Origin: Glutamicibacter mishrai
GTDB taxonomy: Bacteria; Actinomycetota; Actinomycetes; Actinomycetales; Micrococcaceae
Direction of reading: 5' to 3'
Assembly: GCF_012221945.1 (NCBI RefSeq)
Contig: NZ_CP032549.1
Location: forward strand, 1-64,000
Length of the DNA stretch: 64,000 bases
Below are positions 12,296 through 23,101 of this stretch, piece after piece. Made by a program: the position numbers and the translations under genes. How positions within the stretch are numbered: position 1 is the first letter of the stretch; each line of letters begins with the position of its first letter. The notes under the pieces were generated by a model, which was not told the DNA's origin, made no database searches, and saw nothing but the letters and a program-made list of their open reading frames with translations.

Positions 12296-12318
12296 ACTAG
12301 GTTGAAAACTAACCTAGT
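12296..12318. promoter_or_regulatory. Probable PadR operator over the membrane-protein/padR promoter
   Basis: A perfect inverted repeat with 8-bp arms, ACTAGGTT and AACCTAGT, separated by 7 bp, lies 23 bp upstream of the GTG start at 12273. On the minus strand a TTGATA at its upstream edge could serve as a -35 element, with CTAGTT or TAGTTA as a weak -10 about 17-18 bp on. The palindrome would therefore cover the core promoter. Symmetry, position and the linked PadR gene support an operator. Confidence 0.75.
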
Positions 12319-12366
12319 ATCAAAACCAGCCTTAATCCACTTTCTGGCCTATTCTGATGCGAAAAA

Positions 12367-12406
12367 GAAGCCGGGTGGAACGCGATTAAGCGTTCCACCC
12401 GGCTTC
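12367..12406 (-). terminator. Intrinsic terminator after aspS
   Basis: A perfect 17-bp stem (12367-12383 with 12390-12406, 6-nt loop) 16 bp past the aspS stop is followed on the minus strand by five U. It is one of the strongest terminators in the window. Confidence 0.9.
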
Positions 12407-12422
12407 GTGAAGCTGCCTAAGC

Positions 12423-14225
12423 CTACTTGGCCTCTTCGGCCTTTGCTTCGGTTTCCTCAGCCTTCTTCTTTTCAGGCTTGAAGTCGATGCCAGCTTCCTT
12501 GCGCTGCTGCGGGGTGATTGGCGCAGGAGCCTGGGTCAGCGGATCGAAACCGCCACCGGTCTTCGGGAAGGCGATGACGTCGCGGATGGACTCCGAGTTG
12601 GTCAGCAGCTGCAGGACGCGGTCCCAGCCCAGTGCGATGCCGCCATGTGGCGGGGCGCCGTACTTGAAGCCTTCAAGCAGGAAGCCGAACTGCGTGTCAG
12701 CCTGCTCCTGGGTGACACCCATGACCTTGAAGACGCGTTCCTGGACGTCACGCTGGTGGATACGGATCGAGCCGCCACCGATTTCATTGCCGTTGCAGAC
12801 GATGTCGTAGGCGTAGGACAATGCCGAACCTGGATCGGTATCGAAGGTGTCCATGAACTCTGGCTTCGGGCTGGTGAAGGCGTGGTGCACAGCGGTCCAT
12901 GCGCCAGCGCCAACGGCCACGTCGCCCGAAGCCACAGCGTCGGAGGCTGCTTCGAACATTGGCGCGTCGACGATCCAGACGAAAGCCCAGTCGCCTTCCT
13001 TGATCAAACCGGTGCGGTGGCCGATCTCAACGCGGACCGAGCCGAGCAGTGCGCGGGATTCGTTCTTCTTGCCGGCCGAGAAGAAGATGCAGTCGCCGGC
13101 AGATGCGCCGGTGGCTGCGGCCAAACCGGCCTTCTCTTCCTCCGAAAGGTTCTTGGCCACTGGGCCAGCCAGCTCGCCATCTTCCTTGATCAAAACGTAT
13201 GCCAGGCCCTTGGCGCCGCGCTGCTTGGCGAATTCCTGCCAAGCATCCAGGGTGCGGCGTGGCTGGGAAGCCCCACCAGGCATGACCACGGCACCGACGT
13301 ACTCGGACTGGAAGACCTTGAAGGAGGTGTTCGCAAAGTACTCGGTCATCTCGGTCAGCTCCAAGCCGAAGCGCAGGTCCGGCTTGTCCGAACCGTACTT
13401 GGCCATGGCCTCCGAGTACGCCATGCGGCGGATCGGGGTTGGGACCTGTACGTCGATCAGGCTCCACAGTTCCGAGACCAGCTTCTCGCCGAGCTCGATG
13501 ATGTCATCTTCCTCGACGAACGAAGCCTCGATGTCCAGCTGGGTGAATTCCGGCTGGCGGTCCGCGCGGAAGTCCTCATCGCGGTAGCAGCGTGCGATCT
13601 GGTAGTACTTCTCGAAGCCGCCGACCTGCAACAGCTGCTTGAACAGCTGCGGGGACTGTGGCAGCGCGTACCAGCTGCCTGGCGTCAGGCGTGCCGGCAC
13701 GACGAAGTCGCGGGCGCCTTCCGGGGTGGAGCGAGTCAGAGTTGGAGTTTCGATCTCGATGTAGCCCTGATCGTGCAGCAGGTTGCGTGCCACGCGGTTG
13801 GCTTCCGAGCGCAGGCGGATGTTGCGTGCCGGGGTGGGGCGGCGCAGATCCAGGTAGCGGTGGCGCAGGCGCGCTTCTTCGCCGACCTCAACGTGCTCGT
13901 CAACCTGGAAAGGCAGCGGTGCGGCGGTGTTCAGCACGGTCACGGTGTCGGCAATAACCTCGATGGCGCCGGTTGGCAGGTTCGGGTTCTCGTTGCCTTC
14001 CGGGCGGCGCTCGACAGTGCCGACGATCTGCAGCACGAACTCATTGCGCAGCGGGTGGAAGTCCTCTTCATCGCGTACGACGACCTGGGCTACGCCCGAG
14101 GCATCACGCAAATCCAAGAAGGCGACACCACCGTGGTCACGGCGACGGGCGACCCAGCCGGTGAGGGTGACCTGCTGTCCAATGTGCTCGGCGTTCAAGA
14201 CGCCCAGCTGATGAGTGCGTAGCAC
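12423..14225 (-). CDS. aspS: Aspartate-tRNA ligase
   Basis: AspRS charges tRNA-Asp. The 600-aa protein starts at GTG 14225 ([14 protein letters not shown]) behind AAGGAT; the frame stays open far upstream but those residues are non-coding in character. It has the OB-fold anticodon domain ([19 protein letters not shown]) and class II motifs ([46 protein letters not shown]). The bacterial insertion domain and motif 3 ([14 protein letters not shown]) follow. The Lys/Glu/Ala-rich tail is typical of actinobacteria. Confidence 0.97.
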   Translation of the reverse strand: MLRTHQLGVLNAEHIGQQVTLTGWVARRRDHGGVAFLDLRDASGVAQVVVRDEEDFHPLRNEFVLQIVGTVERRPEGNENPNLPTGAIEVIADTVTVLNTAAPLPFQVDEHVEVGEEARLRHRYLDLRRPTPARNIRLRSEANRVARNLLHDQGYIEIETPTLTRSTPEGARDFVVPARLTPGSWYALPQSPQLFKQLLQVGGFEKYYQIARCYRDEDFRADRQPEFTQLDIEASFVEEDDIIELGEKLVSELWSLIDVQVPTPIRRMAYSEAMAKYGSDKPDLRFGLELTEMTEYFANTSFKVFQSEYVGAVVMPGGASQPRRTLDAWQEFAKQRGAKGLAYVLIKEDGELAGPVAKNLSEEEKAGLAAATGASAGDCIFFSAGKKNESRALLGSVRVEIGHRTGLIKEGDWAFVWIVDAPMFEAASDAVASGDVAVGAGAWTAVHHAFTSPKPEFMDTFDTDPGSALSYAYDIVCNGNEIGGGSIRIHQRDVQERVFKVMGVTQEQADTQFGFLLEGFKYGAPPHGGIALGWDRVLQLLTNSESIRDVIAFPKTGGGFDPLTQAPAPITPQQRKEAGIDFKPEKKKAEETEAKAEEAK

Positions 14226-14316
14226 TACGATCCTTTCGGTCGGTTGGGAAAGTTTCTCCCCATGAAGTTTAGTGCACCCGTCAGGGGTGCCGGTGCGGGC
14301 CGCTAGGCCCGAAGTA

Positions 14317-15639
14317 TTAGCTGATGGCGATCGAAAGGTCTTCGGCCGCAGGCATCCAGGACTGCGGATCGGCCGCAACCTGTTCGCCAGACCGGATGTC
14401 CTTGACCTCGTGGGTGCCATCGGCGTGGGTAAACCAAACAAATGGAATGCCGCGGCGATCAGCGAATTTGATCTGCTTGCCGAACTTCTCCGCGCTGGCC
14501 GCCACCTCGCACGCAATGCCTCGTTCGCGCAGTTTGGAAGCGACATCCTGGGCTTCGTGCCAGGAATCGTCATTGGCCAAAGTGACGTATACCACCGATG
14601 GCACGCTGCGGCTGGCAGTGACTACCTCTTCAGCCAAGATGCGTGAAATCAGGCGGGTCACGCCGATGGACAGGCCCACGCCCGGGTAATTCTTCTTGCC
14701 CTTGGAGGCCAGCGATTCATAGCGGCCGCCGGAGCAGATGGATCCCAGGGACTCGTGGCCCACCAAGACGGTTTCGTACACGGTGCCGGTGTAGTAGTCG
14801 AGGCCGCGGGCGATGGACAGATCGGCCATGACCTTGCCCGGAGCGCGCTTGGAGGCGGCATCGATCACCTGGGAAAGCTCATCGAGACCGGTATCCAGCA
14901 GCTCGTGGGTTACGCCCAGGGCGCGGACCTGTTCGACGAAGGAGGTATCCAGGGTGCGGATCTTCGCCAAGGCCAGGGCGGCATCGGCCTGTTCGCGGGT
15001 AGCACCGACTTCCTCAACCAGGATCTTGGCGACAGCTTCATCGCCGATCTTCTCCAGCTTGTCGATAGCGCGCAGCACGGCGTCCGGGTCATCCAGGCCC
15101 AGGCCGCGGTAGAAGCCCTCCGCGAGCTTGCGGTTGTTCACGCGCAGGCGGAAGTCCCCGATCGGCAATGCGGACAGGGCATCGGCAATGGTCAGCGCCA
15201 ATTCGACATCGTAGCTGAAAGGCAGGGTGCCATCGCCCACCACGTCGATGTCCGCCTGGGTGAACTCTCGGAAACGGCCATCCTGCGGGCGTTCGCCACG
15301 CCAGACCTTCTGCATCTGGTAGCGGCGGAACGGGAAGGCCAGGTAGCCGGCGTTCTCCACCACGTAGCGCGCGAAAGGCACGGTTAGATCGAAGTGCAGG
15401 GCCAGCGCGTTGGGATCGTTCTTGTCATCTTCGGCAGCTAGGCGGGAAAGTCCGTAGACTTCCTTGTCGATTTCGCCCTTGCGCAGCAATTGCGCGCGGG
15501 TTTCCACGGCACGGGTCTCGATATTGGCGAAACCATGAAGCTCGAATACATGACGCAAGGTGTCCAGCACGTGCTGTTCGACAGCCCGTTCGGCTGGAAG
15601 CCATTCGGGGAAACCTGAAAGTGAGGCCTTGCGTGCCAT
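14317..15639 (-). CDS. hisS: Histidine-tRNA ligase
   Basis: HisRS charges tRNA-His. The 440-aa protein has class II motif 2 ([21 protein letters not shown]), the histidine-binding [13 protein letters not shown] motif and a C-terminal anticodon-binding domain. An AAGGAG site precedes the ATG at 15639. It lies 91 bp upstream of aspS on the same strand, the usual hisS-aspS pair. Confidence 0.97.
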   Translation of the reverse strand: MARKASLSGFPEWLPAERAVEQHVLDTLRHVFELHGFANIETRAVETRAQLLRKGEIDKEVYGLSRLAAEDDKNDPNALALHFDLTVPFARYVVENAGYLAFPFRRYQMQKVWRGERPQDGRFREFTQADIDVVGDGTLPFSYDVELALTIADALSALPIGDFRLRVNNRKLAEGFYRGLGLDDPDAVLRAIDKLEKIGDEAVAKILVEEVGATREQADAALALAKIRTLDTSFVEQVRALGVTHELLDTGLDELSQVIDAASKRAPGKVMADLSIARGLDYYTGTVYETVLVGHESLGSICSGGRYESLASKGKKNYPGVGLSIGVTRLISRILAEEVVTASRSVPSVVYVTLANDDSWHEAQDVASKLRERGIACEVAASAEKFGKQIKFADRRGIPFVWFTHADGTHEVKDIRSGEQVAADPQSWMPAAEDLSIAIS

Positions 15640-15781
15640 GAAACTCCTTAGTGCAATTTGGTCTACAAAACCATCTTAAGCCTGTTTTGCAAGAAACCTG
15701 TGCACGTCGGCTTACTAAGAAACGGAGGTCACAGGTAGAGTTGCCTATAGCAAGTGCTCGTAAAGTGAAAGAGTTTCAGCG

Positions 15782-17140
15782 GTGACCACCAGTCAGCAAT
15801 CCGACGACAGCCAGAAGACCCCTTTGCCGCAGGCGCAGAAGCCTGCAGCAAAACCGGTTGTAGCGCCCAGCGTCGCACACACCACTCCCCTCGATGAAGC
15901 GGCAAAATTCGCCCGAGTCACCGAGGACGGCCACGTCTTCGTGATTATCGATGGCGCCGAATTCCCAGTGGGCCAGTACCCAGATGCCTCGCAGGAAGAG
16001 GCCCTGGGCTACTTCGTGCGCAAATATGACGATGCGCTCTCGCAGCTGATGCTGCTCGAGCAGCGTGTCGTGGCCAAGGCTCCGGCTGGCGAACTGGGCA
16101 AGGCCGTCCAGGCCCTGTCGGCCACCGTCGCAGAACGCCACATGGTCGGCGACATCCCGGCGCTCGAATCGCGCCTGGAAGATGTCCGGGTGGCCGTGGA
16201 GAGCCTGAACGCCGAACAGCGCAAGGCCCACGATGAAGCCCGTGCCGAACAGCTGGCCGCTCGCGAATCGATCGTCGAGCAGGCCGAGGCCATGGCTGGC
16301 AAGCGCCCCGAGCAGATCCAGTGGAAGACCGCTTCGGCTTCCATGAATGAATTGTTCGAACAGTGGAAGGCCTCCCAGCGTTCCTCGGTGCGCCTGCCAC
16401 GTGCCACCGAAGACGCGCTGTGGAAGCGGTTCCGCGCCGCTCGCACCACCTTCGACCGCCACCGTCGCGCCTACTTCTCGCAGCTCGATTCGACCAATGC
16501 ATCGGCCAAGGCCGTGAAGGAAGAATTGATCGCTCGCGCCGAAGCTCTGCAGAGCTCCACGGACTGGGCCGCTACCGCTGCCGAGTACCGCAAGCTCATG
16601 GATGAGTGGAAGAAGTCGCGCCGTGCGTCGCGCAAGGATGACGACCAGCTCTGGAGCCGTTTCCGTGCGGCCCAGGACGTCTTCTTCCAGGCACGTGCCG
16701 CGGAGAACGCCAAGATCGACGAGGAATACTCGCAGAACCTGGTCGTGAAGGAAGCCTTGCTCGAGGAAGCCCGCGCTCTGCTGCCGATCAAGGATCTTGC
16801 AACGGCCAAGGCCAAGCTGGATTCCATCCGCGATCGCTGGGAAGCTGCCGGCAAGGTGCCGCGCAACGACTTGCAGCGCATCGAATCGGCACTGCGCCAG
16901 GTTGAAGACGCAGTCAAGGGCGCTGAAGACGAGCAGTGGCGCCGGTCCAACCCGGAGACCAAGGCTCGCTCCAACTCGATGCTCAGCCAGCTGCAGGACA
17001 CGATCGCAGCTTTGGAAGAAGACCTTGCAGCAGCCCAGGCCAAGGGCAATGCAAAGCAGATCGCAGCTGCCCAGGAAGCCCTGGACGCACGCCGCATGTG
17101 GCTGAACACCCTGGAGAAGTCGGCAGCCGACTTCCAGTAA
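15782..17140 (+). CDS. DUF349 repeat protein
   Basis: The 452-aa protein starts at GTG with a Gln/Pro/Ala-rich linker. A short N-terminal domain follows (FARVTEDGHVFVIIDGAEFPVGQ type), then at least three DUF349 helical repeats marked by W-K-x-A/x-R and LWxRFRAA patterns (about residues 175-225, 240-300, 320-385). The C-terminus is coiled coil. It is encoded divergently from hisS. DUF349 proteins next to relA and hisS are widespread in actinobacteria; the function is not settled. Confidence 0.9.
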   Translation: MTTSQQSDDSQKTPLPQAQKPAAKPVVAPSVAHTTPLDEAAKFARVTEDGHVFVIIDGAEFPVGQYPDASQEEALGYFVRKYDDALSQLMLLEQRVVAKAPAGELGKAVQALSATVAERHMVGDIPALESRLEDVRVAVESLNAEQRKAHDEARAEQLAARESIVEQAEAMAGKRPEQIQWKTASASMNELFEQWKASQRSSVRLPRATEDALWKRFRAARTTFDRHRRAYFSQLDSTNASAKAVKEELIARAEALQSSTDWAATAAEYRKLMDEWKKSRRASRKDDDQLWSRFRAAQDVFFQARAAENAKIDEEYSQNLVVKEALLEEARALLPIKDLATAKAKLDSIRDRWEAAGKVPRNDLQRIESALRQVEDAVKGAEDEQWRRSNPETKARSNSMLSQLQDTIAALEEDLAAAQAKGNAKQIAAAQEALDARRMWLNTLEKSAADFQ

Positions 17141-17200
17141 GTAATCCACAGATCGTCAGCACACCGTCAACGCGACGGCGCATGCTGGTTCAGTAGCCAC

Positions 17201-17824
17201 ATGGAATCGAAAAATTACCAGGCTACCGGGCCAGGCGCCGTCGCGTTGCGCATTCCAGAAGACCTCTGGATCGCGGGCCAGATGTTCAGCCGCAATGAGT
17301 TGCAGGCAATGGCTTCGAATGGGCTGCTGCGCGAAGTGCTTGGAGATTGCTTTCTCCCCAGCCAGATTCAGATCACCGCGTCGCTGCGCGCGCGAATTGC
17401 CGCTTTCGTGTGTGGACGGGAATTGAATTCGCGTACTGTACTAGCAAGGCAAACCGCCGCATGGGTCCATGGGTTATTGCCCGAAGTTTTCACGATGTGC
17501 ATCTACACCAATGCCTATCATCGCCCGTTTGAACCGGGCTTCGGACTCACCGCCGAATTCATGCAGGCCGTGGTGCCGGAGACGCAAATGGTTTTCCGTA
17601 GCCGGGTCAAGGTGACATCAGCGTTGCGCAGCGTCTGCGACTGCGCCCAATTCGACCCGCTACCGATAGCAAGCCGCGTTTTGGGCAATGCGATTTCCCT
17701 GAACGATCCTTATCTGAATCTGATCTCTATCAGGCAGAACCTGAATACCTATGAGAAATCTCCGGAAAGATCCCGTGCCCTGCGCCTCATCGACTCTTTC
17801 GACGACATGGCGCAGGCCGCGTGA
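17201..17824 (+). CDS. Conserved hypothetical protein, AbiEi antitoxin-like
   Basis: The 207-aa protein has a central VLARQTAAWVHGLLPE motif, resembling the A-(A/T)-A-W-L-x-G motif of actinobacterial AbiEi-type (type IV antitoxin/regulator) proteins, and a C-terminal VTSALRSVCDCAQF segment typical of the same group. No partner AbiEii nucleotidyltransferase gene is adjacent. It sits between the DUF349 gene and convergent relA. The name is by motif resemblance only; a regulatory role is possible. Confidence 0.65.
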   Translation: MESKNYQATGPGAVALRIPEDLWIAGQMFSRNELQAMASNGLLREVLGDCFLPSQIQITASLRARIAAFVCGRELNSRTVLARQTAAWVHGLLPEVFTMCIYTNAYHRPFEPGFGLTAEFMQAVVPETQMVFRSRVKVTSALRSVCDCAQFDPLPIASRVLGNAISLNDPYLNLISIRQNLNTYEKSPERSRALRLIDSFDDMAQAA

Positions 17825-17843
17825 GCTTCTACTCCGGTTGCCG

Positions 17844-20111
17844 CTAACGGCGTGAACCGGCAGTGGTGCGGTACACGTCGTACACGCCATCGATGCGGCG
17901 CACTTGATTGAGCACGTGGCTCAGGAATTTCGGATCGCCCATTTCGAAGGAGAAGCGCGAGAGCGCCACGCGGTCCTTGCTGGTCTGAACGGTAGCCGAA
18001 AGGATATTCAAGTGGCTCTCGGACAGGATCCGGGTGACATCGGAAAGCAGTGATTTGCGGTCCAGCGCTTCAACCTGGATCTCCACGAGGAATACGCCAT
18101 GATGCTTGGCGGCCCAGGTGACATTGACCAGGCGGTCAGGCTCATTGGAAAGCTGCGTGAGGTTCAGGCAATCTGAGCGGTGCACCGAGACGCCAGCGCC
18201 GCGAGTGACAAAGCCCTGGATCTCATCGGGCGGCACCGGGGTGCAGCACCGAGCCAGCTTCACCAGAACGTCGCCAACACCTTCGACAATCACACCCGCG
18301 TCATTGCCCGTAGTGGGGCTCGGAGCGTTCGGGCGGACTACAGCTTCCTCGTCGACCTGTTCGGCCTCTGGAGGGCCAATGAGGGCCGTCAGGTGCTCAA
18401 TGACATTCTGTGCGCTGGTATGCCCGTCGCCAACTGACTGGTACAGGGCGGAAATATCCGTATGGTGCAGCTCGTTTGCGACGGCAGTGAGCAGGTCATG
18501 GGTCATCAGCTTCTGCAGCGGAAGGTGATTGCGTCGAAGCTCCTTGGTGAGGAGCTCCTTGCCCTTTTCGATCGCTTCTTCGCGGCGTTCCTTGGAGAAG
18601 TAGCCGCGGATCTTAGCTTTGGCCCGTGGCGACTTGACGAAGTTCTGCCAGTCCTGGGATGGGCCTGCGCCTTCAGCCTTCGAGGTGAACACCTCAACGA
18701 CATCGCCCTGCTTGAGCTCGGTATGCAGCGGCACGAGCTTGCCGTTGACACGGCTGCCAATGGTGCGGTGGCCGACATCGGTGTGGATCGCGTAGGCAAA
18801 GTCGACCGGTGTTGCGCCCACTGGCAGCGACATGATGTCGCCCTTTGGAGTGAAGACATAGACCTCGGCCGAGCTGATCGTATAGCGCAGGCCATCGAGG
18901 AACTCTTCGGAGTCGGTGGTATCGGCCTGCCACTCCATCAATGAACGCAGCCAGTCCATGTTCTGCTCCGGCGAAAGCATGGAGTTGGCGTTTTGCCCGT
19001 GCTTGTACTGGAAGTGCGCAGCCACACCGTACTCAGCTCGTACGTGCATATCATGGGTGCGGATCTGGATTTCTACCGGCTTGCCCTCGGGTCCCATCAC
19101 CGTGGTGTGCAGGGACTGGTAGAGGTTGAGCTTCGGGATCGCGATGTAATCCTTGAAGCGGTTGGGCAGCGGGTTCCACTCAGCATGGACGACGCCCAGC
19201 GCGCCATAACAATCCTTGACGGTGTCGACCAGGATGCGCACACCCATCAAGTCATGGATGTCGTCGAAGTCTTTGCCTCGAACGATCATCTTCTGATAGA
19301 TCGAGTAGTAGTGCTTGGGACGCCCGGATACGGTGGCGTTGATATCGACGTTTCCGAGATCGCCGGACAACGTCTGGCGGATGGATGACAGATACTTTTC
19401 GCGTTCAGGGGTGCGATCCCCCACCATGCGAACAATCTCTTGGTAGACCTTTGGGTGCAAGGCCGCGAAGGAAAGATCCTCGAGTTCCCATTTCACGGTG
19501 TTCATGCCGAGACGATGTGCCAGCGGAGCAAAGATTTCGAGGGTCTCTTTGGCCTTGCGCGATGAAGACTCCGGGGAAACGTAGCGCCAAGTGCGGGCGT
19601 TGTGCAGACGGTCAGCAAGCTTGATGAGCAGGACCCGGATGTCTCGGGACATCGCGACAACCATCTTGCGCACGGTTTCAGCTGGAGCGGCTTCGCCGTA
19701 GGTGACTTTGTCGAGCTTGGTCACGCCATCAACGAGCATGGCGATTTCTTCCGAGAATTCCTTCTTGACCGATTCAAGCGAATACTCGGTATCTTCAACC
19801 GTGTCGTGCAACAGCGCTGCTGCGAGAATTGCGCCGGTCATTCCCATCTCTGCCAAGATGGTGGCCACGGCGACGGGGTGCGTGATGTAGGGATCACCAC
19901 TCTTGCGCTTTTGGCCCTCGTGGTACTTCTCAGCCACTTCGTAGGCGTGCACAAGCAAATCCAAATCCGCGCGCGGATGCTTGGACTTAACGGTGCGAAG
20001 CAACGGCTCAAGTGTCGGCGAGGTGCTCGGGGTATTCCCACGACCAGCAAAACGCACTAAACGGGAAATTGAGCGTCGTTTCGAATTGTTCAGGTTTGGC
20101 GTATTGGCCAT
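17844..20111 (-). CDS. relA: Bifunctional (p)ppGpp synthetase/hydrolase
   Basis: This enzyme makes and degrades the alarmone (p)ppGpp. The 755-aa protein shows the HD hydrolase domain ([26 protein letters not shown]), the synthetase domain ([35 protein letters not shown]), TGS ([30 protein letters not shown]) and a C-terminal ACT domain. Both catalytic halves look intact, so it is the long bifunctional Rel. The ATG at 20111 has an ideal AAGGAG; an upstream GTG at 20135 does not. It is downstream of secDF. Confidence 0.97.
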   Translation of the reverse strand: MANTPNLNNSKRRSISRLVRFAGRGNTPSTSPTLEPLLRTVKSKHPRADLDLLVHAYEVAEKYHEGQKRKSGDPYITHPVAVATILAEMGMTGAILAAALLHDTVEDTEYSLESVKKEFSEEIAMLVDGVTKLDKVTYGEAAPAETVRKMVVAMSRDIRVLLIKLADRLHNARTWRYVSPESSSRKAKETLEIFAPLAHRLGMNTVKWELEDLSFAALHPKVYQEIVRMVGDRTPEREKYLSSIRQTLSGDLGNVDINATVSGRPKHYYSIYQKMIVRGKDFDDIHDLMGVRILVDTVKDCYGALGVVHAEWNPLPNRFKDYIAIPKLNLYQSLHTTVMGPEGKPVEIQIRTHDMHVRAEYGVAAHFQYKHGQNANSMLSPEQNMDWLRSLMEWQADTTDSEEFLDGLRYTISSAEVYVFTPKGDIMSLPVGATPVDFAYAIHTDVGHRTIGSRVNGKLVPLHTELKQGDVVEVFTSKAEGAGPSQDWQNFVKSPRAKAKIRGYFSKERREEAIEKGKELLTKELRRNHLPLQKLMTHDLLTAVANELHHTDISALYQSVGDGHTSAQNVIEHLTALIGPPEAEQVDEEAVVRPNAPSPTTGNDAGVIVEGVGDVLVKLARCCTPVPPDEIQGFVTRGAGVSVHRSDCLNLTQLSNEPDRLVNVTWAAKHHGVFLVEIQVEALDRKSLLSDVTRILSESHLNILSATVQTSKDRVALSRFSFEMGDPKFLSHVLNQVRRIDGVYDVYRTTAGSRR

Positions 20112-20295
20112 GCCCCGCTCCTTCCCCATTGCCACCTAACGTCACTGGCATGTGCGAGCTCTAGCGACGTTATCCGGTGGTAGTTTTCAGCCGTGGGTAC
20201 CTCCACGACCTTGCACCAAAAAACACGTTGTTTAGTTCATTCGTTATAGCACGTTCGGCCGGTGACAACTAATTACACCGCTTCACGCTATTGCA

Positions 20296-20331
20296 AAAAG
20301 GCACCTCCAGCGGATGCTGGAAGTGCCTTTT
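20296..20331 (-). terminator. Intrinsic terminator after secF
   Basis: The hairpin pairs 20296-20311 with 20316-20331, with one mismatch. It is flanked by A and T runs, so it can act on the minus strand with five U. It separates secDF from relA. Confidence 0.85.
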
Positions 20332-20347
20332 GCCTGCTAGGTCGTAG

Positions 20348-21316
20348 CTAAGCTACTTCCATTTTCTTCGTGTGCTCAACGACGTCCGAATCGTTGCGGC
20401 GCAGCCATTGGTACAGCGGCGCTTGAACGAACAGGGTGGACAATGCCGAGATGATAATGCCGACGAACAGGGCCAGCGAAAGGTCCTTGAGCGTACCGGC
20501 ACCGAGCATGTAGGAACCGATGAAGAGAATCGATGCTACTGGCAGTACGGCGACTACTGAGGTGTTGATCGAGCGGACCAGGGTCTGGTTCACCGCGAGG
20601 TTCACCAGCTGTTCAAAGGTGCGCTTTGACTGCTTAGTGAAGTCCTTGGTGTTTTCGCGAACCTTATCGAAGACCACGACGGTGTCATAGAGGGAATAAC
20701 TCAGAATCGTCAGGAAGCCAATGATGGCACTTGGAGTGATCTCGAAACCGGTGATCGAGTAGATCCCGGCGGTCACGACAATCACGACCAACAGGCCGAC
20801 GATGGCAGCCAGGGACATCTTCCAGGTGCGGAAGTACGCGGCCATCAGCAAACCAACCAGGACGACGAACGCGCACAGACCCAGCAGTGCCTGACGCGAA
20901 ACGTCTTGGCCCCAGGTAGGGCCGATGAAGTTACTGGTAACCTCGTCGCTCGATACCTGGTATCCGTCAGCCAGCGATGCTGCGATGGCCAGGGTCTCGT
21001 CGTCGCTCAAGCGCTCGGTCTGGACACGCATGGTGCCCGGAGCGATGTTGGTGACGGTTGCCTCGGCGCCCGAAGCCACCGAGGTCACTGCATCTTCACC
21101 AATTTTGATGTCGGTGCTCTTGACATCCGAGACGGTGAATTCCGAACCGCCGCGGAAGTCGATACCAAGGTTAAAGCCGCCCTTGACCACTGGTACGAGG
21201 ACCGACAGGATCACCAGCGCGCCCGCGATGGCAAACCACAATCGGTGCTTGGAGGTGAACGGGTAGGAACGCTTGCCGGTGTAGAGCTCGTTGCCCCAAG
21301 TCACTAGCTTATTCAT
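20348..21316 (-). CDS. secF: Protein translocase subunit SecF
   Basis: SecF works with SecD as an RND-type proton-driven motor assisting late protein export. The 322-aa protein has an N-terminal membrane segment, the conserved LGIDFRGGSEF motif at the start of the periplasmic-side domain, and five further membrane segments including SLYDTVVVFDKVREN. The start overlaps the end of secD by 8 bp. Confidence 0.96.
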   Translation of the reverse strand: MNKLVTWGNELYTGKRSYPFTSKHRLWFAIAGALVILSVLVPVVKGGFNLGIDFRGGSEFTVSDVKSTDIKIGEDAVTSVASGAEATVTNIAPGTMRVQTERLSDDETLAIAASLADGYQVSSDEVTSNFIGPTWGQDVSRQALLGLCAFVVLVGLLMAAYFRTWKMSLAAIVGLLVVIVVTAGIYSITGFEITPSAIIGFLTILSYSLYDTVVVFDKVRENTKDFTKQSKRTFEQLVNLAVNQTLVRSINTSVVAVLPVASILFIGSYMLGAGTLKDLSLALFVGIIISALSTLFVQAPLYQWLRRNDSDVVEHTKKMEVA

Positions 21317-23042
21317 TGTTCTCCTCCTGAGCCTTCGTCTCTGCAGTGCCTGACTGTTTCGACTGGGCTGCCTCTGCGCGGCGACGTTCAGCGATGGTCA
21401 TGCGCTTGGCAGCTTCGCCTGAAGCCTTGGCATTTTTCTTGCCTCGGTTCGCTTCTACGTTCTCGCCGAAGCGACGGATCTGGCCGGCGCCCTTGTACAG
21501 TGGCTCGACGCCCATGAGTGATGGGTCCAAACCGGAGAGGCGGTGTCCGTCAGCGAAGAACTTGGTTCGAGCCAGTAGGACCAGCGTTGGGTGCGTCAGA
21601 CCGTAAACCACGACAAGGTCGATGATTGCGGTCAAGCCCAAGGTGAAAGCGAAGCCACGCACGTTACCCACCGCAACGATGTACAGCACCACTGCAGCCA
21701 GTACGTTCACGGCCTTGGACGCAAGGATGGTTCGCTTGGCGCGGCCCCAGCCGACGTCGACTGCGCTGGCCAATGGGCGGCCTTCACGCAATTCGTCTCG
21801 CACACGCTCGAAGTAGACGATGAACGAGTCGGCAATCAGGCCAATAGCCACAATCAGACCGGCGACACCGGCCAAGGAGAGACGATAGTTCATTCCCCAA
21901 CCGAGCAAGACCAACGCGAGGTAGGTCAAGACACCGGAGACCAGCAGCGATGCGATGGTCACGATGCCCAACGCGCGGTACTGGAACAGCGAGTACACGA
22001 ACACCAGGCCCAGGCCGATGATGCCAGCGATCAATCCGGCAGTCAGCTGGTCGGCACCAAGAGTCGCAGAGACCTGGCGCTCAGACTGAATGTCGAAGCT
22101 GATCGGCAAGGCGCCGTATTTGAGCTGCTCGGCCAGTGCTTGTGAAGTTTCCTGGGTGAAGCCACCGGAGATCTGCGGGCGCCCGTCGGAAATCACGGCA
22201 TTGGTCGTCGGGGCAGAAATGATCTGGCCGTCAAGCACAATGGCGAACTGGTTCTGCGCACCCTGAAGCGCGATCAGACGCTGGGTGGTGTCAGCAAAGG
22301 TCTTGGTGCCCTGCTGGTTGAATTCGATGACAACAACCCACTCGCCGGTAACCGAACCGTTGACGCCACGGGCAAGCTGCGCGTAAGCGTCAGAAATCTG
22401 GTCGCCCGGGATCTCCTGCGGGCCAAGAATGTATTTGGCGCCAACGCTCGAATCACACGAGATCATTGGCTCCTTCGGATCAGCATCTTCACTGCTCTTC
22501 TTGTCTTCGTCATTGGTGCAGTCGAAGGCTTCGAATTTCTGGTAAAGATCCGCGGTCACCCAATTGGTGTCCGAAGCGTTCTTTGGCTTGCCGTTGGGCT
22601 TAGGAAGGTCAGCCGTGGCGGTTCGCTGCTCCTTGGGAGTCGCTTCGTAGGAACCCGAAACGAGTACCGGACGGAATTCCATGGCAGCTGAGGCCTGGAT
22701 CAGGTCGCGGGTGGCCTGGTCTGGAGTACCTGGCATGGAGACAACCACGTTGCGTCCGGACTGCGTGGTGATTTCAGCTTCGGATACGCCGGAGCCGTCC
22801 ACGCGCTGGCGGATGATTTCTACCGCTTGGTCCAGCTGTTCCTGGTTGATCTCCTGATCGCCCTGGACCCGTGGGGCCAGGATCATCTCGGTGCCGCCTT
22901 CAAGGTCGAGGGCCAGCTTGGGTCCCCACCCGGTTTTACCAGTCGTCGCACCAGCCACCAGCACGCCGGTTGCGATGATGAAGACGATCAGCAACCACAG
23001 CAACGCCTTGCGCGCCTGCTTAACAGGTCTGATTGATGACAT
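21309..23042 (-). CDS. secD: Protein translocase subunit SecD
   Basis: The 577-aa protein has an N-terminal membrane segment, LALDLEGGTEMIL, and the large extracytoplasmic P1 domain (IIRQRVDGSGVSEAEI, VVVSMPG). C-terminal membrane segments carry GLIADSFIVYFERVRDE. A long basic, low-complexity tail ends it, as in other actinobacteria. It follows yajC by 59 bp and is coupled to secF. Confidence 0.97.
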   Translation of the reverse strand: MSSIRPVKQARKALLWLLIVFIIATGVLVAGATTGKTGWGPKLALDLEGGTEMILAPRVQGDQEINQEQLDQAVEIIRQRVDGSGVSEAEITTQSGRNVVVSMPGTPDQATRDLIQASAAMEFRPVLVSGSYEATPKEQRTATADLPKPNGKPKNASDTNWVTADLYQKFEAFDCTNDEDKKSSEDADPKEPMISCDSSVGAKYILGPQEIPGDQISDAYAQLARGVNGSVTGEWVVVIEFNQQGTKTFADTTQRLIALQGAQNQFAIVLDGQIISAPTTNAVISDGRPQISGGFTQETSQALAEQLKYGALPISFDIQSERQVSATLGADQLTAGLIAGIIGLGLVFVYSLFQYRALGIVTIASLLVSGVLTYLALVLLGWGMNYRLSLAGVAGLIVAIGLIADSFIVYFERVRDELREGRPLASAVDVGWGRAKRTILASKAVNVLAAVVLYIVAVGNVRGFAFTLGLTAIIDLVVVYGLTHPTLVLLARTKFFADGHRLSGLDPSLMGVEPLYKGAGQIRRFGENVEANRGKKNAKASGEAAKRMTIAERRRAEAAQSKQSGTAETKAQEENNE

Positions 23043-23101
23043 CTAATGTGCTTTCTCGTGTTGGTGGCTGTAGCTTCTAGCCACCGCCTACTACCCGGAA
23101 C

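Noticed and set aside
12423..14573. Longer aspS start adding 116 residues
   Set aside because: The extension is not conserved and overlaps hisS. GTG 14225 has a good ribosome site and the family N-terminus.
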